The notes: generated from the letters alone by a model not told the origin. Counted from the first letter of the stretch, positions 7,319 to 17,157 are shown. The stretch is DNA of 64,000 nt from Nitrospirales bacterium (GCA_031315915.1 JALDRK010000022.1:1-64000); one strand, 5' to 3'. A program made the numbers and translations.

Positions 7319-9751
7319 TTAAGGTGGGGAAGGATAGAGTGACGATTGCGGTCCGAATCGGCGGGAAGAGGCCGTCTCTGAAGGGGGAAGGGAGGAGTCC
7401 CAGAGAAGCTTGTATACCATTTGACTGAGATCTATGATCGAGTAGGGCTTGGCTATCACCCCTGCAAATCCATGTGAGGCATAATTCGCCATAATCGGGT
7501 CGGTGGAATACCCACTGGATACCAGAGCGGTCACGCGCGGATCAAGTTGACGTAATTTGGTCAATGTTTCCAGGCCTCCCAGCTTTCCTGGAACCGTTAA
7601 ATCCAAAATCACCAGGTTAAAGGGGGCTTGATTGTTCATAGCTTGTTTGTACACCGCGAGAGTTTCCTCGCCGTCGTGAGCCAGCGTGACCTGATATCCG
7701 CAGTGAACGAGCATTTCCCTGACCATGATGCGAATGGAATCCTCATCGTCCATCACCAGAATTTTCCCTTGTCCCCGACAAATACCGAGTTGGGGTTTGG
7801 TGCCGGCTTTCAAGGAATTCGGTGAGGCGATAAAGAACAGAGCGAAGGTGGTGCCGACTCCGACTTGTGATTCGACGATAATATGACCGGCATGTTTTTT
7901 CATGATCGCGTACGTCGAAGCTAATCCCAGTCCGTGACCTTGAGGTTTCGTGGAAAAGTAGGGATCAAAGATTTTAGCGAGATGCTCTTTGGGGATGCCG
8001 ATTCCTTGGTCATGAATTGTGACTTTGACATAGGAACCGGCAGCAAGAGGGAAAGAACTCGTATGAGGATAGTCGGAAAGATGAAAGTTTTCGGCCCGAA
8101 TGGTGATGGACCCTCCATGGGGCATAGCCTGACGGGCATTAATTAAAATATTTTGGATGACCTGGCTAATTTGTCCAGGGTCGGCCTCGATCAGCCATAG
8201 ATGCGGAGAAGGCAAGACATGGCAGGCAATGGCCGATCCGGCCATGGCCAGTTCCGAAGATTCCTTGAGCAAGTCCTTCAGATCCAGCGGTTGCTTGATG
8301 GGTTCCCCCCCCTTGGAAAATGTCAGTAATTGTTGGGTCAGGTCTTTGGCTCGCAGGGCGGCTTGTTCGGCTCTATGTAAATAAGGTTTATTTTCTCCTG
8401 AGAATCGAAAGTAGTGCTTGGCCAAGGTAATGTTTCCCATGATCGTCGTGAGGAAGTTATTAAAATCATGCGCGATGCCTCCCGCAAGGGTTCCCACGGC
8501 TTCTAATTTTTGCGACCGGAGTAATTGACCTTCCAGTTTGTGTTTTTCTTCCTCCATCTTTCGTCGTTCGGTCACGTCCCTGCTAATACCGGTTATGCCG
8601 ATGGGTTGGTTGGCTTGATTGAGCAGGAGGCTGCATCGAATTTCTGCCCACACCGACTGTCCATCTCGATGGCGATGTTCCAAGACCAACAACAAAGATC
8701 GGTTTTCCTCATGGGGATGGGCTTGGTGATAAGTCAGGGCCTGGGAAAGGACGGCTTGCATTTTTTCAAGGGATGTCGGTGGGAGGAAGGTTTTGAGTGA
8801 AAGAGTGGCGATATCGCGTTCCGAGTAACCCAAGAGGCCTTCCAAGGAAGGGCTGATGTAGGAAAACCGCGAGCCATCCAGATCCATAACCCAAATGACA
8901 TCGGAAATCTTTTCGACCACCATACGATACCGGGCTTCCGATGTTTTTAATTCAGCGGTTCGGGTTTCGATAAGAGATTCCAGATTGTCTTTGTGATGTC
9001 TTAACTGATTTTCGATTTCTTTTCGATGGGTGATTTCCTCGGTTAAGGAATGATTCAGGGCCTCGGCTTCAGAACGGGCATGTTCAAGATGATCGATGAG
9101 TCGGAAATTCTCCGTTTCCAAGTTCAGAGTATCCTTGATCATGCAGAAATTTCGTCTGGCTGTGACGATAATGACGGCGATAAACATGAGGCCCATCATG
9201 CTCACGGCTTGATGAGGGGCATCTCCCTGGAGAAAAAACTGAATGGGGAGGGGGAGAATGGTGGGAAGGCTATAGGCTAAAAAGGCCGGGAAATAGGCGG
9301 CATGAATGGCCGTGGAACCCGCCGTCATCCCTCCCAGCACAAGGGTCAGAAACATTTCGTGGCTTGGTGAGGATGGCGGATACATGGCAATTCCGGCCAT
9401 GCCCCACAGGAGGCCGGACCCCAAATTTCCCGCGACAAACCCGGTCAACCACAGGTGGGGCTGTGTTAGAGGTTTCGATGCTCGGCGATAGGCTAAGACC
9501 AAGCCTGCCCACAGCACGTTCATCACCACGAGTCCGAGAAGCCACCCCATTACGACCGATGGTTGGATCACTTCAATGAGAATAAATCCCACTAGGCCGC
9601 CATTAATCAACGAAGCCAGGGTGGCTATCGGAACCAAGGAAAACAGTTGATGAACTTGTTGGCGACGAAATTCGTCTAAAGAGGGGGAAGGTACGCCCGG
9701 AACCCTTGTCTGACAGGTGGAGGCTGGAGGTTGTTCAGGGAGAAAAGGCAT
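7319..9751 (-). CDS. Membrane hybrid sensor histidine kinase (PAS, HisKA, HATPase, REC)
   Basis: An 810-residue sensor kinase. The first 205 residues hold about six membrane segments forming an integral sensory domain. A coiled coil follows, then a PAS domain at about 272-395 with a PAC end (GITGISRDVTERRKMEEE). The HisKA H-box is TLAGGIAHDFNNFLTTIMG, with the phospho-accepting His. The ATPase has an N-box (QNILINARQAMPHGG), G1 (DQGIGIPKEHL) and G2 (GHGLGLASTYAIMKK). A C-terminal receiver domain carries acidic MDDED, the phosphorylation site in LVILDLTVPG and the conserved Lys in IAKPYS. No separate response regulator is adjacent, so output is probably by phosphorelay to a distant partner. 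The signal is unknown. Confidence 0.95.
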   Translation of the reverse strand: MPFLPEQPPASTCQTRVPGVPSPSLDEFRRQQVHQLFSLVPIATLASLINGGLVGFILIEVIQPSVVMGWLLGLVVMNVLWAGLVLAYRRASKPLTQPHLWLTGFVAGNLGSGLLWGMAGIAMYPPSSPSHEMFLTLVLGGMTAGSTAIHAAYFPAFLAYSLPTILPLPIQFFLQGDAPHQAVSMMGLMFIAVIIVTARRNFCMIKDTLNLETENFRLIDHLEHARSEAEALNHSLTEEITHRKEIENQLRHHKDNLESLIETRTAELKTSEARYRMVVEKISDVIWVMDLDGSRFSYISPSLEGLLGYSERDIATLSLKTFLPPTSLEKMQAVLSQALTYHQAHPHEENRSLLLVLEHRHRDGQSVWAEIRCSLLLNQANQPIGITGISRDVTERRKMEEEKHKLEGQLLRSQKLEAVGTLAGGIAHDFNNFLTTIMGNITLAKHYFRFSGENKPYLHRAEQAALRAKDLTQQLLTFSKGGEPIKQPLDLKDLLKESSELAMAGSAIACHVLPSPHLWLIEADPGQISQVIQNILINARQAMPHGGSITIRAENFHLSDYPHTSSFPLAAGSYVKVTIHDQGIGIPKEHLAKIFDPYFSTKPQGHGLGLASTYAIMKKHAGHIIVESQVGVGTTFALFFIASPNSLKAGTKPQLGICRGQGKILVMDDEDSIRIMVREMLVHCGYQVTLAHDGEETLAVYKQAMNNQAPFNLVILDLTVPGKLGGLETLTKLRQLDPRVTALVSSGYSTDPIMANYASHGFAGVIAKPYSIIDLSQMVYKLLWDSSLPPSETASSRRFGPQSSLYPSPP

Positions 9752-10012
9752 GAAATTTTTCCCGTCGGTATTTACCTATCGTTCGGTAGTTGCTTGGAAA
9801 TACTTAGGCCGTTCAATGAATGTAGTGAAGAGGAAAAAGCCTATCGGTTGCTAGTAATGGATAGCCTGCATTGACTCAAGAATAATGTCAATATCCGGGT
9901 GTGGGATTGGAATGCGCTCATCGCGATCCATTTCGATCCATTTTGATTCCGGAAGACGAACGGGAGAAAGGTGCATTTTGTCGGACAAAGATTATGGTAT
10001 TATGCCACGAGT

Positions 10013-10702
10013 ATGCAGTCATTGAAGCTTATCCAACAAACGGTCGCGGATTGCACAAAGTGCCGGCGCCTGATGAGTTATCGCCAGGCCATTGCTCGTG
10101 AAAAGGTGAAGCGGTTTCGTGAGTGGGAGTATTGGGGAAGACCCGTTCCCGGATTCGGGGATGCCAAGGCTCGCCTGTTCGTGGTGGGATTAGCGCCTGC
10201 GGCGCATGGGGGGAATCGCACAGGACGGGTGTTTACCGGAGATCGGAGCGGAGACTGGCTCTATGAGGCTTTGTATACCTTTGGTTTTGCCAACCAACCG
10301 ACATCGGTTCATAAGGAAGACGGCCTTATGTTGCATCGCTGTTATGTGGCGGCTGCCGTGCGGTGTGCTCCGCCGGCCAATAAACCTACTAAAGACGAGT
10401 TTGACGCTTGCCGGTCCTACTTGGAGGAAGAGTTGCGGTTGTTGACGACCGTCACGGTCATCGTCGCGTTAGGCAAAATTGCTTTCGATGAATACTTGCG
10501 GACCTGTCAGGCTATGGGCTTTGACAGGGTGACGCCACGACCGAAATTTTCCCATGGAGCCAAATATCGTTTGCCGTGGGGGGTGACGCTGTTAGGTTCT
10601 TACCATCCGAGTCAACAGAATACATTTACGGGTACACTCACCCGCCCGATGTTTCATCAGATATTTCGTCGCGCCCGTGCCCTGGCAAACAAGAAAGATT
10701 AG
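10013..10702 (+). CDS. Uracil-DNA glycosylase, family 5 (UdgB type)
   Basis: Removes uracil and possibly other deaminated bases from DNA, starting base excision repair. From the chosen ATG (MQSLKLIQQ) the protein has 229 residues. Cysteines in DCTKCRRL, in the CYVAAAVRCAPP segment and in DACRSY fit the iron-sulfur cluster of these enzymes. Motif A is GLAPAAHGGNRTGRVFTGD; the His-Gly-Gly-Asn-Arg pattern with Ala instead of a polar catalytic residue points to family 5 rather than family 4. A later GSYHPSQQNT matches the second active-site loop. An upstream in-frame start exists but adds residues outside the family. The gene diverges from the histidine kinase. Confidence 0.93.
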   Translation: MQSLKLIQQTVADCTKCRRLMSYRQAIAREKVKRFREWEYWGRPVPGFGDAKARLFVVGLAPAAHGGNRTGRVFTGDRSGDWLYEALYTFGFANQPTSVHKEDGLMLHRCYVAAAVRCAPPANKPTKDEFDACRSYLEEELRLLTTVTVIVALGKIAFDEYLRTCQAMGFDRVTPRPKFSHGAKYRLPWGVTLLGSYHPSQQNTFTGTLTRPMFHQIFRRARALANKKD

Positions 10703-10751
10703 CAACTACATGTTCCGGCTCTCTAAGAGAACGGACCGGAATAACGACGGC

Positions 10752-11405
10752 TTATCCCTTGGGTTGGTTTTTCGCTTCCCAATCAGACAGAAATTTTTTC
10801 AATCCGATATCGGTCAACGGATGTTTGACCAATTGCTGAAAGATCCCAAAGGGCATGGTACAAATGTGCCCTCCGGCGAGGGCGGCCTCTACGACATGCT
10901 GGGGGTGCCGTACGCTGGCGACGAGTACCAGTGTGGAAAAGGCGTAATTTTCATAGATGGTCAGGATTTGCCGTATCAATTCCATGCCGTCTGAACTGAT
11001 ATCATCCAACCGTCCAATGAATGGAGACACGCACCAGGCTCCGGCTTTGGCGGCCAATAAGGCCTGTGTAGGCGAAAAACAGAGCGTCACGTTTACTCGG
11101 ATTCCTTCGGATGACAACTGCCTGGTGGCTTTTAAGCCTTCGGGAATAAGCGGGACCTTGACCACGATGTTTTTGTGAATCTTGGCCAACTCCCGTCCTT
11201 CTTTAACCATGGCCTCGGCTTCAAGACTGACCACTTCCGCACTAATGGGGCCATCCACGATGGTACAAATTTCCTTCAATAAATCCGTAAAATCACGTCC
11301 TTCCTTCGACACGAGCGAGGGATTGGTGGTGACGCCATCCAGCAACCCGTAACTGGCGGCTTCTCGAATTTCTTTGGCGCTTCCGGTATCGAGATACAGT
11401 TTCAT
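10752..11405 (-). CDS. tal: Transaldolase, short (TalC/fructose-6-phosphate aldolase-like) type
   Basis: A 217-residue TIM-barrel protein of the small transaldolase subfamily. It starts MKLYLDTG and contains [14 protein letters not shown], then the Schiff-base lysine K83 in [12 protein letters not shown], then [20 protein letters not shown] and SPFIGRLDD. It transfers dihydroxyacetone units in the non-oxidative pentose phosphate pathway. 6-Phosphogluconolactonase lies 0.6 kb away on the opposite strand, so pentose phosphate genes are clustered loosely. The upstream alternative ATG two codons earlier gives MPMKLYL; the family start fits MKLYLDTG better. Confidence 0.95.
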   Translation of the reverse strand: MKLYLDTGSAKEIREAASYGLLDGVTTNPSLVSKEGRDFTDLLKEICTIVDGPISAEVVSLEAEAMVKEGRELAKIHKNIVVKVPLIPEGLKATRQLSSEGIRVNVTLCFSPTQALLAAKAGAWCVSPFIGRLDDISSDGMELIRQILTIYENYAFSTLVLVASVRHPQHVVEAALAGGHICTMPFGIFQQLVKHPLTDIGLKKFLSDWEAKNQPKG

Positions 11406-11594
11406 AGGCAACCTCTTCGTCTGTGTTGAATGGGTTCACAATATGTCATAGTTTCATTGTAAACAACGGATCGAGCCTGCACAATCTTTCTGCGCTCCAA
11501 ACGCCCTGCGTTTGACTGCCGGGGCATTGAGGGCTACAATTTTTTCATTATCCTGGGTGTAGCGGGACGGGTACGTTCCAACAAGGAGGGTGGT

Positions 11595-11906
11595 GTGAAA
11601 TATTGCTATGGGGTGGTGTTGGCCATCGGACTGCTCCTGGGAGCCTGTGGAGGGAATCCTTATCTTGATGCTTCTTTAGATCCTGCGGAAATGGAGGGAA
11701 AGTCTCAAGCGTGGTTTGAGGAGAACTGGGGCAAGCCCAGCGGGAAGTCGGCCAGATTTTTTGGCGGCGAGACATGGGTCTATTCCCGAATTGCCGGTGG
11801 GGCAAGCCGATTTCCATTTTTTAATTTCGCTCCCAATAAGTGTCAGATCATTCTGGACTTCGACAAAGAAGGCACATTGGACGATTACGAGTATACCGAT
11901 TGCTAA
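11595..11906 (+). CDS. Small lipoprotein of unknown function
   Basis: A 103-residue protein with a GTG start 5 bases after AGGAGGGTG. The signal peptide ends in lipobox LGAC, so it should be lipid-anchored to the envelope. The mature part contains the segment KSQAWFEENWGKPSGKS, which looks like a SmpA/OmlA (BamE)-type 'outer membrane protein assembly' motif in miniature, and a C-terminal CQIILDFDKEGTL. This resemblance is weak. It is followed after 128 bases by 6-phosphogluconolactonase on the same strand. Confidence 0.75.
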   Translation: MKYCYGVVLAIGLLLGACGGNPYLDASLDPAEMEGKSQAWFEENWGKPSGKSARFFGGETWVYSRIAGGASRFPFFNFAPNKCQIILDFDKEGTLDDYEYTDC

Positions 11907-12034
11907 CGGCCTACCAGTGACTGCTTGCCATCCGGCAGAGGCTGGTGGTGCGGGCCATTTTCCGTTCGCATCCCTGTGGGTTCAGCCATGGGGGAAGAAT
12001 CCAAACAAAATCGTATGATGAGAGAAGAGACGTA

Positions 12035-12811
12035 ATGGCGCGCACGGTTGTGGTTTGTAAGACCCAGGAAGAGCTTTTTGAGGCTGCGGCGCAATTTTTA
12101 TGTGAGAAAGTTCCAGTTTCCTCCACTTCAGAGGCCTCGTTCTCCCTTGCCTTGTCAGGCGGCTCCACACCTCGAGGCCTGTTTCGATTGTTAGCCACGG
12201 ATCCATATCGCTCGCAATGCCCTTGGTCTTCCTGCAAAATCTTCTGGGGAGACGAGCGGTGTGTTCCTCCGGATCATTCCGACAGTAATTTCCGTATGGC
12301 CAAGGAAAGTTTGTTGGATCATGTTTCCATTGACCCTCGACATGTCTTTCGGATGGAAGGCGAACGCGAACCCGAAGAAGCTGCCAGGCGGTATGAACAG
12401 GTTCTGAGCCAACAGGTTCAGCGTGGAGAAAACAATCTTCCCCGGTTTGACATGATGTTGTTGGGGATGGGGCCGGATGCGCATACCGCTTCCTTGTTTC
12501 CGGGAACCCCCGCTCTTCAGGAAACCCAGCGCGCGGTGGTGGCGAATTGGGTAGAAAAACTTCAGACGTTCCGCATCACGCTGACCCCTCCGGTTTTGAA
12601 TGCGGCAGAAAATGTGGTATTTCTCGTCTGTGGAGAGGATAAAGCGCAAGCTGTTCAGTCCGTACTGGAGGGTCCGAGGACTCCGGAACGGTATCCTGCT
12701 CAATTGGTGGATCCGTCATCAGGCCATGTGACCTGGATGATGGACCAAGCAGCGGCAAACCTGTTGACCAAGACGGTAGTCACGAACTGGAAATCACACA
12801 AAGGACGGTGA
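12035..12811 (+). CDS. pgl: 6-Phosphogluconolactonase
   Basis: Hydrolyses 6-phosphogluconolactone to 6-phosphogluconate in the oxidative pentose phosphate pathway. The chosen ATG (MARTVVVCKTQEELF) gives 258 residues, the normal length for DevB-type enzymes. Family motifs are LALSGGSTPRGLF, IFWGDERCVPPDHSDSNF and FDMMLLGMGPDAHTASLFPG. The upstream in-frame extension of 30 residues is not conserved-looking. The gene overlaps or abuts the next gene (stop TGA is 2 bases before the next ATG), so the two are translationally coupled. Confidence 0.95.
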   Translation: MARTVVVCKTQEELFEAAAQFLCEKVPVSSTSEASFSLALSGGSTPRGLFRLLATDPYRSQCPWSSCKIFWGDERCVPPDHSDSNFRMAKESLLDHVSIDPRHVFRMEGEREPEEAARRYEQVLSQQVQRGENNLPRFDMMLLGMGPDAHTASLFPGTPALQETQRAVVANWVEKLQTFRITLTPPVLNAAENVVFLVCGEDKAQAVQSVLEGPRTPERYPAQLVDPSSGHVTWMMDQAAANLLTKTVVTNWKSHKGR

Positions 12812-12813
12812 TC

Positions 12814-13209
12814 ATGAAAACGACAAAGGCCCCATTAGCCTTTATTCAAGCCCTGCATAAACAATCCATTTCCTGTGGAACGTCCTCCTGCCAAGGCCCC
12901 GTGTCTGTGGAGGATGCGTCCCCCGTGGCAGCTCCCGTGAAGACATTTGTCTTCCGCTGTGAAAGCTGTGATTGGGAGGAACGGATTACGGGAGACCGAC
13001 AAGAGCAGCCTCCGTGGGATGAGGGCTCCCTGATGGAGATTACCGAAGAGCATCTGTTGCATCTGGAGCCGGTCTGTCCTTTCGATCAGGCTCCACTGCA
13101 TTTTCAATCCTTGCCGAATCCTCGCAGGCGGGCTCGTTATCGCATCCATTGTCCCTACTGCGGCCGTCAAGAAGAATTGGATTGGCCTCCCGAAGAAGCC
13201 AAACGATGA
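12814..13209 (+). CDS. Hypothetical protein with two zinc-ribbon-like Cys pairs
   Basis: A 131-residue cytoplasmic protein starting at ATG after AAAGGA with good spacing and coupled to the pgl stop. Four cysteines are arranged as two CxxC knuckles: FRCESCDW in the middle and IHCPYCGRQEE near the end, which suggests one zinc ribbon split by an insert. No catalytic motif is visible. Coupling with pgl suggests co-expression, not necessarily a shared pathway. Function is unknown. Confidence 0.75.
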   Translation: MKTTKAPLAFIQALHKQSISCGTSSCQGPVSVEDASPVAAPVKTFVFRCESCDWEERITGDRQEQPPWDEGSLMEITEEHLLHLEPVCPFDQAPLHFQSLPNPRRRARYRIHCPYCGRQEELDWPPEEAKR

Positions 13210-13301
13210 GCGTGTTCCGCTGCAGGAATCTTCCGTCCTGATTCTTGGTGGACCACTCTCCAGACGTAATTTCTCTTCCTGTTGGTGTGGCAACCATTGA
13301 G

Positions 13302-14060
13302 ATGAAAAAAATCAAAAAAAAACCGGTTGCGCATAAAACGGTTCCGGCGTTTATCGTCGGCTGGACGCATGGCGATCCTCCGCCGCCGGGGTTTCTTGCC
13401 GCCTGGTTTGATCGGAACTATGGAGGACCGCTGACCGTGAGGTTTCTGGAATCCTCCGGCCATCTCCACTTTGACGCGGTACATACGTCTTGGTCGGTGA
13501 GAATCGATTTGTCTCCATCCGCAGATAAGGTCAGTCGGTGGCAAGACTCGCTTCAGTGGGATCATCCGTATTTGGGGTTTATCGGCGCTCCCGCCTTAGC
13601 CGGACAAGATCGCCGGGATGCCGTCCTGCATGGGTCACGTGTAGCCAGGGGGGTGAGCCTGTTAACGGAAGGCACGACGTTTGATCTCGGCACCGGGGCC
13701 TATCTGAATCCTTCGGATTGGAGGGATCGGGATTTGGAGACCTTTGTCTTGGAAGACCATGTGCGGATCGAGCAACACGAGCGGGTAGGAGAAGGGCGTA
13801 TGTGGTTGCATACCCGTGGGTTAAGCAAATTTGGATGGGATGAATTAGAGACTTTTCAATCCATAGGGTTGGCCGATCGGGAGAGTCGCCGTCTCTTACT
13901 GGAGAGCGCTGAAGCCATTATCCGTGAAAACCGGAACCTGAAAATCGGGGAACAGATAGACCTAGCGGGGGAACAACCGTGCTGCGCGACCGCGGTTCGT
14001 CACCGTACGGATTCGATTTATGGTCATCCGATTGCTTTCCGGGAAGTGACCTGGACATAA
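13302..14060 (+). CDS. Hypothetical cytoplasmic protein
   Basis: From the ATG of MKKIKKKPVAHKTVP this is 252 residues; a GTG 19 codons upstream is an alternative start, and neither has a strong ribosome site. The first domain contains AFIVGWTHGDPPPPGFLAAWF. A later stretch has LTEGTTFDLGTGAYLNPSDW and HTRGLSKFGWDELETF. The latter resembles the plant-type 'lumazine-binding/DUF4261-like' segments seen in other uncharacterised proteins, but I cannot assign a family. There is no signal peptide or membrane segment. It follows the zinc-ribbon gene by about 90 bases and ends facing a convergent secreted protein. Confidence 0.65.
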   Translation: MKKIKKKPVAHKTVPAFIVGWTHGDPPPPGFLAAWFDRNYGGPLTVRFLESSGHLHFDAVHTSWSVRIDLSPSADKVSRWQDSLQWDHPYLGFIGAPALAGQDRRDAVLHGSRVARGVSLLTEGTTFDLGTGAYLNPSDWRDRDLETFVLEDHVRIEQHERVGEGRMWLHTRGLSKFGWDELETFQSIGLADRESRRLLLESAEAIIRENRNLKIGEQIDLAGEQPCCATAVRHRTDSIYGHPIAFREVTWT

Positions 14061-14095
14061 ACCGGGTCGTGAAGTGGGAAGACGGTTTCTTCCGT

Positions 14096-14638
14096 TCAAC
14101 GAGGCGGAGACACGATGGTAATCCGGGTTCGAGCACCGGGCACCAACTGTTGATCGCAGGGACTAACCTGTCCTTCAACCGCTATGTGAGGCAGGGAACC
14201 GGGTTTGTTCATCACTTGCTCGAACAAAGCCTCACCCGAGGCAAAGGGTTGGGGCGCTCGATAGAGATACAGGATGTCGCGATGTTCGATCAGGCGCCAG
14301 GTTTCTCCTAAGCGGCCTTTGTAAAACTCACCGATTTTATTGGGCGGGTCGGAACTGAGAAGCACCGCGGAAGGCAGGGTTTGATAGGACTGACCATGAG
14401 CTTGCGCTTTTCCGCTGGGTATGGCACTGGTGAGGACTGCGTTCGGATAGGGCGGAACCATAAAAAAACTCGAAGGCGGGGTCCAGGTCTTCAAAAAGGC
14501 TTCATGCATGTTGATCAACCGGCATTGAGGATTATTGGCGACTCGTGAAAAGTCTGCAACCGGTGCATAGGAGGCGGCGAAGGCCACGACTGATAGAAAT
14601 ACCCAGAATACGCTCATCATCAAGGGCCATCTCTTCAT
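14096..14638 (-). CDS. Secreted hypothetical protein
   Basis: The ATG of MKRWPLMMS gives 180 residues with a clear Sec signal peptide ending near VVAFAASY. The mature protein has a segment PPYPNAVLTSAIPSGKAQ followed by VLLSSDPPNKIGEFYKGRLG, a pattern seen in periplasmic proteins of unknown function in which a residual-fraction calculation is replaced by a 'ds-like' fold. Two cysteines (PQCRL and SPCDQQ) could form a disulfide. An upstream in-frame start would precede the signal by 8 residues. Function is unknown. Confidence 0.7.
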   Translation of the reverse strand: MKRWPLMMSVFWVFLSVVAFAASYAPVADFSRVANNPQCRLINMHEAFLKTWTPPSSFFMVPPYPNAVLTSAIPSGKAQAHGQSYQTLPSAVLLSSDPPNKIGEFYKGRLGETWRLIEHRDILYLYRAPQPFASGEALFEQVMNKPGSLPHIAVEGQVSPCDQQLVPGARTRITIVSPPR

Positions 14639-14769
14639 GCGAACCACTCCTTTGGAAGACAAGGATAACGGGAATACCTTGAAGCCGATATCAAATCATC
14701 GCCGATAGCCTACCCGCAGTCAACCGCTGTCCTGACGAAGGAGGAATGATTGGGGCCTGAGTTCTCTGA

Positions 14770-15708
14770 CTAGGCAGCCGGAGATTTGCCGACCGGTTTT
14801 TGGTTGATGACATTCATGGCCAATGCAATCATCGATCCAACATCGGAAACCGATGCCGGGAGTACCAGGGTATTGCTGGCTTTGGCGAGTTCTCCGAATT
14901 CCCCGATATATTGTTCGGCCACCCGCAGTTGGACGGCTTCGTAACCCCCGGGGAGTTGAATCGCTTCGGCGACTTTACGGATTCCTTCGGCAGTGGCTGT
15001 GGCAATGGCCATTATGGCCTGTGCCTGCCCTTCCGCCTCGTTGATCTGTTGTTGGCGATTGGCTTCCGAAGCTTTAATAACCTGTTGCTTTTCCCCTTCC
15101 GCTTCATTGATGGCGGCGTCCCGTTTCCCTTCGGAAGACAAGACGACTGCCCGCTTTTCCCGTTCCGCCCGCATTTGCTTTTCCATCGCGTTGAGGACAT
15201 CGGTGGGCGGGTTGATGTTTCGAATCTCGTAACGCATGACTTTCACTCCCCAGGGAGCGGAAGCCTTGTCGAGTTCATTGACCACGGAAATATTGATATT
15301 GGTGCGTTCTTCGAAGGTGCGATCCAGATCGATTTTTCCGATTTCGCTTCGAAGGGTGGTTTGGGCTAATTGGGCAATGGCAAAGCGATAATCGTGAATG
15401 CCATAGGAAGCGCGTTCCGCATCCAGGACTTTTAAATATAACACCCCATCGACTCCGACCTGCACATTGTCTTTTGTAATACAAATTTGTTCGGGGACGT
15501 CCATGGCCGTTTCTTTGAGCGTGTGTTTGTAGCGGGTGACATCCAAAAACGGAATCAGAATGTGAAGGCCTGCGTTGAGTGTGGAGGAATATTTCCCTAA
15601 CCGTTCCACCACATACGCGCTTTGTTGGGGAACGACGACCGCGGTTTTGGAGAGGATAATAAAAGCCAATAGGGCAAACACCAACGTGGCGATCAGTTCA
15701 CCTCCCAT
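14770..15708 (-). CDS. SPFH/band 7 protein (paraslipin, QmcA-like)
   Basis: A 312-residue stomatin-like protein. One N-terminal membrane helix (about residues 4-22) is followed by the SPFH domain (VVVPQQSAYVVERLGKYSS, then TKDNVQVGVDGVLYLKVLD) and a helical coiled-coil region rich in Ala and Glu (EAEGEKQQVIKASEANRQQ). These proteins oligomerise at the membrane in microdomain-like patches and are usually paired with NfeD. The upstream nfeD gene ends 20 bases before its ATG, so the two form an operon. Confidence 0.95.
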   Translation of the reverse strand: MGGELIATLVFALLAFIILSKTAVVVPQQSAYVVERLGKYSSTLNAGLHILIPFLDVTRYKHTLKETAMDVPEQICITKDNVQVGVDGVLYLKVLDAERASYGIHDYRFAIAQLAQTTLRSEIGKIDLDRTFEERTNINISVVNELDKASAPWGVKVMRYEIRNINPPTDVLNAMEKQMRAEREKRAVVLSSEGKRDAAINEAEGEKQQVIKASEANRQQQINEAEGQAQAIMAIATATAEGIRKVAEAIQLPGGYEAVQLRVAEQYIGEFGELAKASNTLVLPASVSDVGSMIALAMNVINQKPVGKSPAA

Positions 15709-15728
15709 GTCGTTCCTCCTCTACGCGG

Positions 15729-16169
15729 TTAATTTTTGAGCCACAGGGTCAAGCCTTCGACCCGAATCACTTTGGCCGAGGTGCCTTTGAGCAGGGCGGT
15801 TGTTCCGGCGTTCCGGGCAGTCCAGGTGGAACCCCTGAGTTCCGCCCGTCCGACCCGTTGAGCGTCGATATCTTCCACCAGGGTGGCATGTTCCCCAACC
15901 ATGGAATCTACCGGCAATTCATCCTGTCTCCCGAATGAAGCTTTGGCTTGCAAAGGTTTTCGCAAGGCAAAAAAGGACACAATGCCGAACACCGCAAATA
16001 AAAACCATTGCAGATAGATCGGTTCGTTTAAGCCCAGCCAGACCAGCAGGCTGACCAGCACGGCGGCCATTCCGAAAAAGAGGAAATAAAAATTCCCCAA
16101 CCCCCCCAGGGTCAGAATTTCCATACCGATCAGAGCCAAGCCTAATATCAACCAATGCCACCAGAGCAT
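15729..16169 (-). CDS. nfeD: NfeD family membrane protein
   Basis: The start MLWWHWLILG gives 146 residues: two to three membrane helices, then an OB-fold domain (VGEHATLVEDIDAQRVGRAELRGSTWTAR) that ends the protein. This is the short NfeD type without the ClpP-like protease domain. It is the first gene of the nfeD/SPFH operon. The pair is known to work together in membrane quality control or microdomain organisation. An upstream in-frame start adds 12 unlikely residues. Confidence 0.9.
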   Translation of the reverse strand: MLWWHWLILGLALIGMEILTLGGLGNFYFLFFGMAAVLVSLLVWLGLNEPIYLQWFLFAVFGIVSFFALRKPLQAKASFGRQDELPVDSMVGEHATLVEDIDAQRVGRAELRGSTWTARNAGTTALLKGTSAKVIRVEGLTLWLKN

Positions 16170-16630
16170 GGCGTATGAGAACTCCTTGCTTGAGAGGAAG
16201 GACAAAAGAGTAAAACCAGAGATTCGTTCCCGGTTATGGGTTGTTATAGAGGTTGTATCGGTTGTCCCGAGTTGAAAACTGAGATGCTCAGGTGATTATT
16301 ACAGAAAAACCACCCTCTCATTGTATAAAATGTAGCACATTTTTCCGCGAAGGTCTTCTTTTAGCGGGCAACATGAGGTATTTGAAATGGGACAGTTACG
16401 GTGTTCTGTTGCGTAGGGAGGCCTGACCGAGAACCTTCACGATGCCACAGCCGATAAACAGCATCGTCTGGCTTGAAAGGTTAGATCTCTGTAGGTGAGT
16501 AACGGTAAGGCTCATTTCATCTCCAGCTTCTTCCTATCCGGGAAGAAGATGAATTGTCCAGATGAATGCTCCTGTTTTCCGATTGAAGAGCCTGGCGTGA
16601 ACCATCAATTATTAAAAGAGAAGGATACCT
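16170..16630. other. Divergent intergenic region
   Basis: About 460 bases between the leftward nfeD operon and the rightward iron-permease-like gene. It should hold both promoters. An AT-rich patch with TTGTATAAAATGT near 16320-16333 resembles a -10 region, but no matching -35 was assigned. No gene or strong hairpin was seen. Confidence 0.4.
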
Positions 16631-17053
16631 ATGATTCCCGTAAAACCCACATCCTGGTTTACTCGCTTTGCCCAACAGACTTCGCGACTTGCCGGCAGAC
16701 CCGTGGTCTTTGTCATGGCCACAGCAGTAATTGTGGTTTGGGGAGTGTCGGGGCCAATGTTTCATTACAGTGATACCTGGCAGCTAGTCATCAATACCGG
16801 CACGACAATCGTCACCTTCCTTATGGTCTTTCTCATCCAGAACACGCAGAATAGGGATTCCGCCGCAATACAGGTCAAGCTGGATGAATTGATTCGCGCG
16901 ATCGACGGGGCGCACAATGCCCTGCTGGATTTAGAAGAGTTGGAAGAAACAGACCTCGAGCGCATTCGCTCCAATTACACGAAATTGGCGGAGCGGGCCA
17001 GATGGGATCTGCGCACGGGCAAGCAAGATACGCAAGTGACCGATGTGGAATGA
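16631..17053 (+). CDS. Low-affinity iron permease family protein
   Basis: A 140-residue protein with two membrane helices: about residues 24-42 and 50-69. It carries the family signature NTGTTIVTFLMVFLIQNTQN followed by KLDELIRAIDGAHN, matching the Fe_permease family named from yeast Fet4-like proteins. A real iron transport role has not been shown for most bacterial members, which are too short to be complete carriers. The C-terminus is cytoplasmic and acidic. The ATG follows AGAGAAGGAT at good spacing. No operon partner. Confidence 0.88.
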   Translation: MIPVKPTSWFTRFAQQTSRLAGRPVVFVMATAVIVVWGVSGPMFHYSDTWQLVINTGTTIVTFLMVFLIQNTQNRDSAAIQVKLDELIRAIDGAHNALLDLEELEETDLERIRSNYTKLAERARWDLRTGKQDTQVTDVE

Positions 17054-17157
17054 GAGACAGCTCAACCTGACATCCAGGGGACGCAACTCCGACTTTTCAC
17101 GTATTCAGTCGTTCAGAGAAAAAACCAACAAGTGGATCGATATGTGATGATATATGG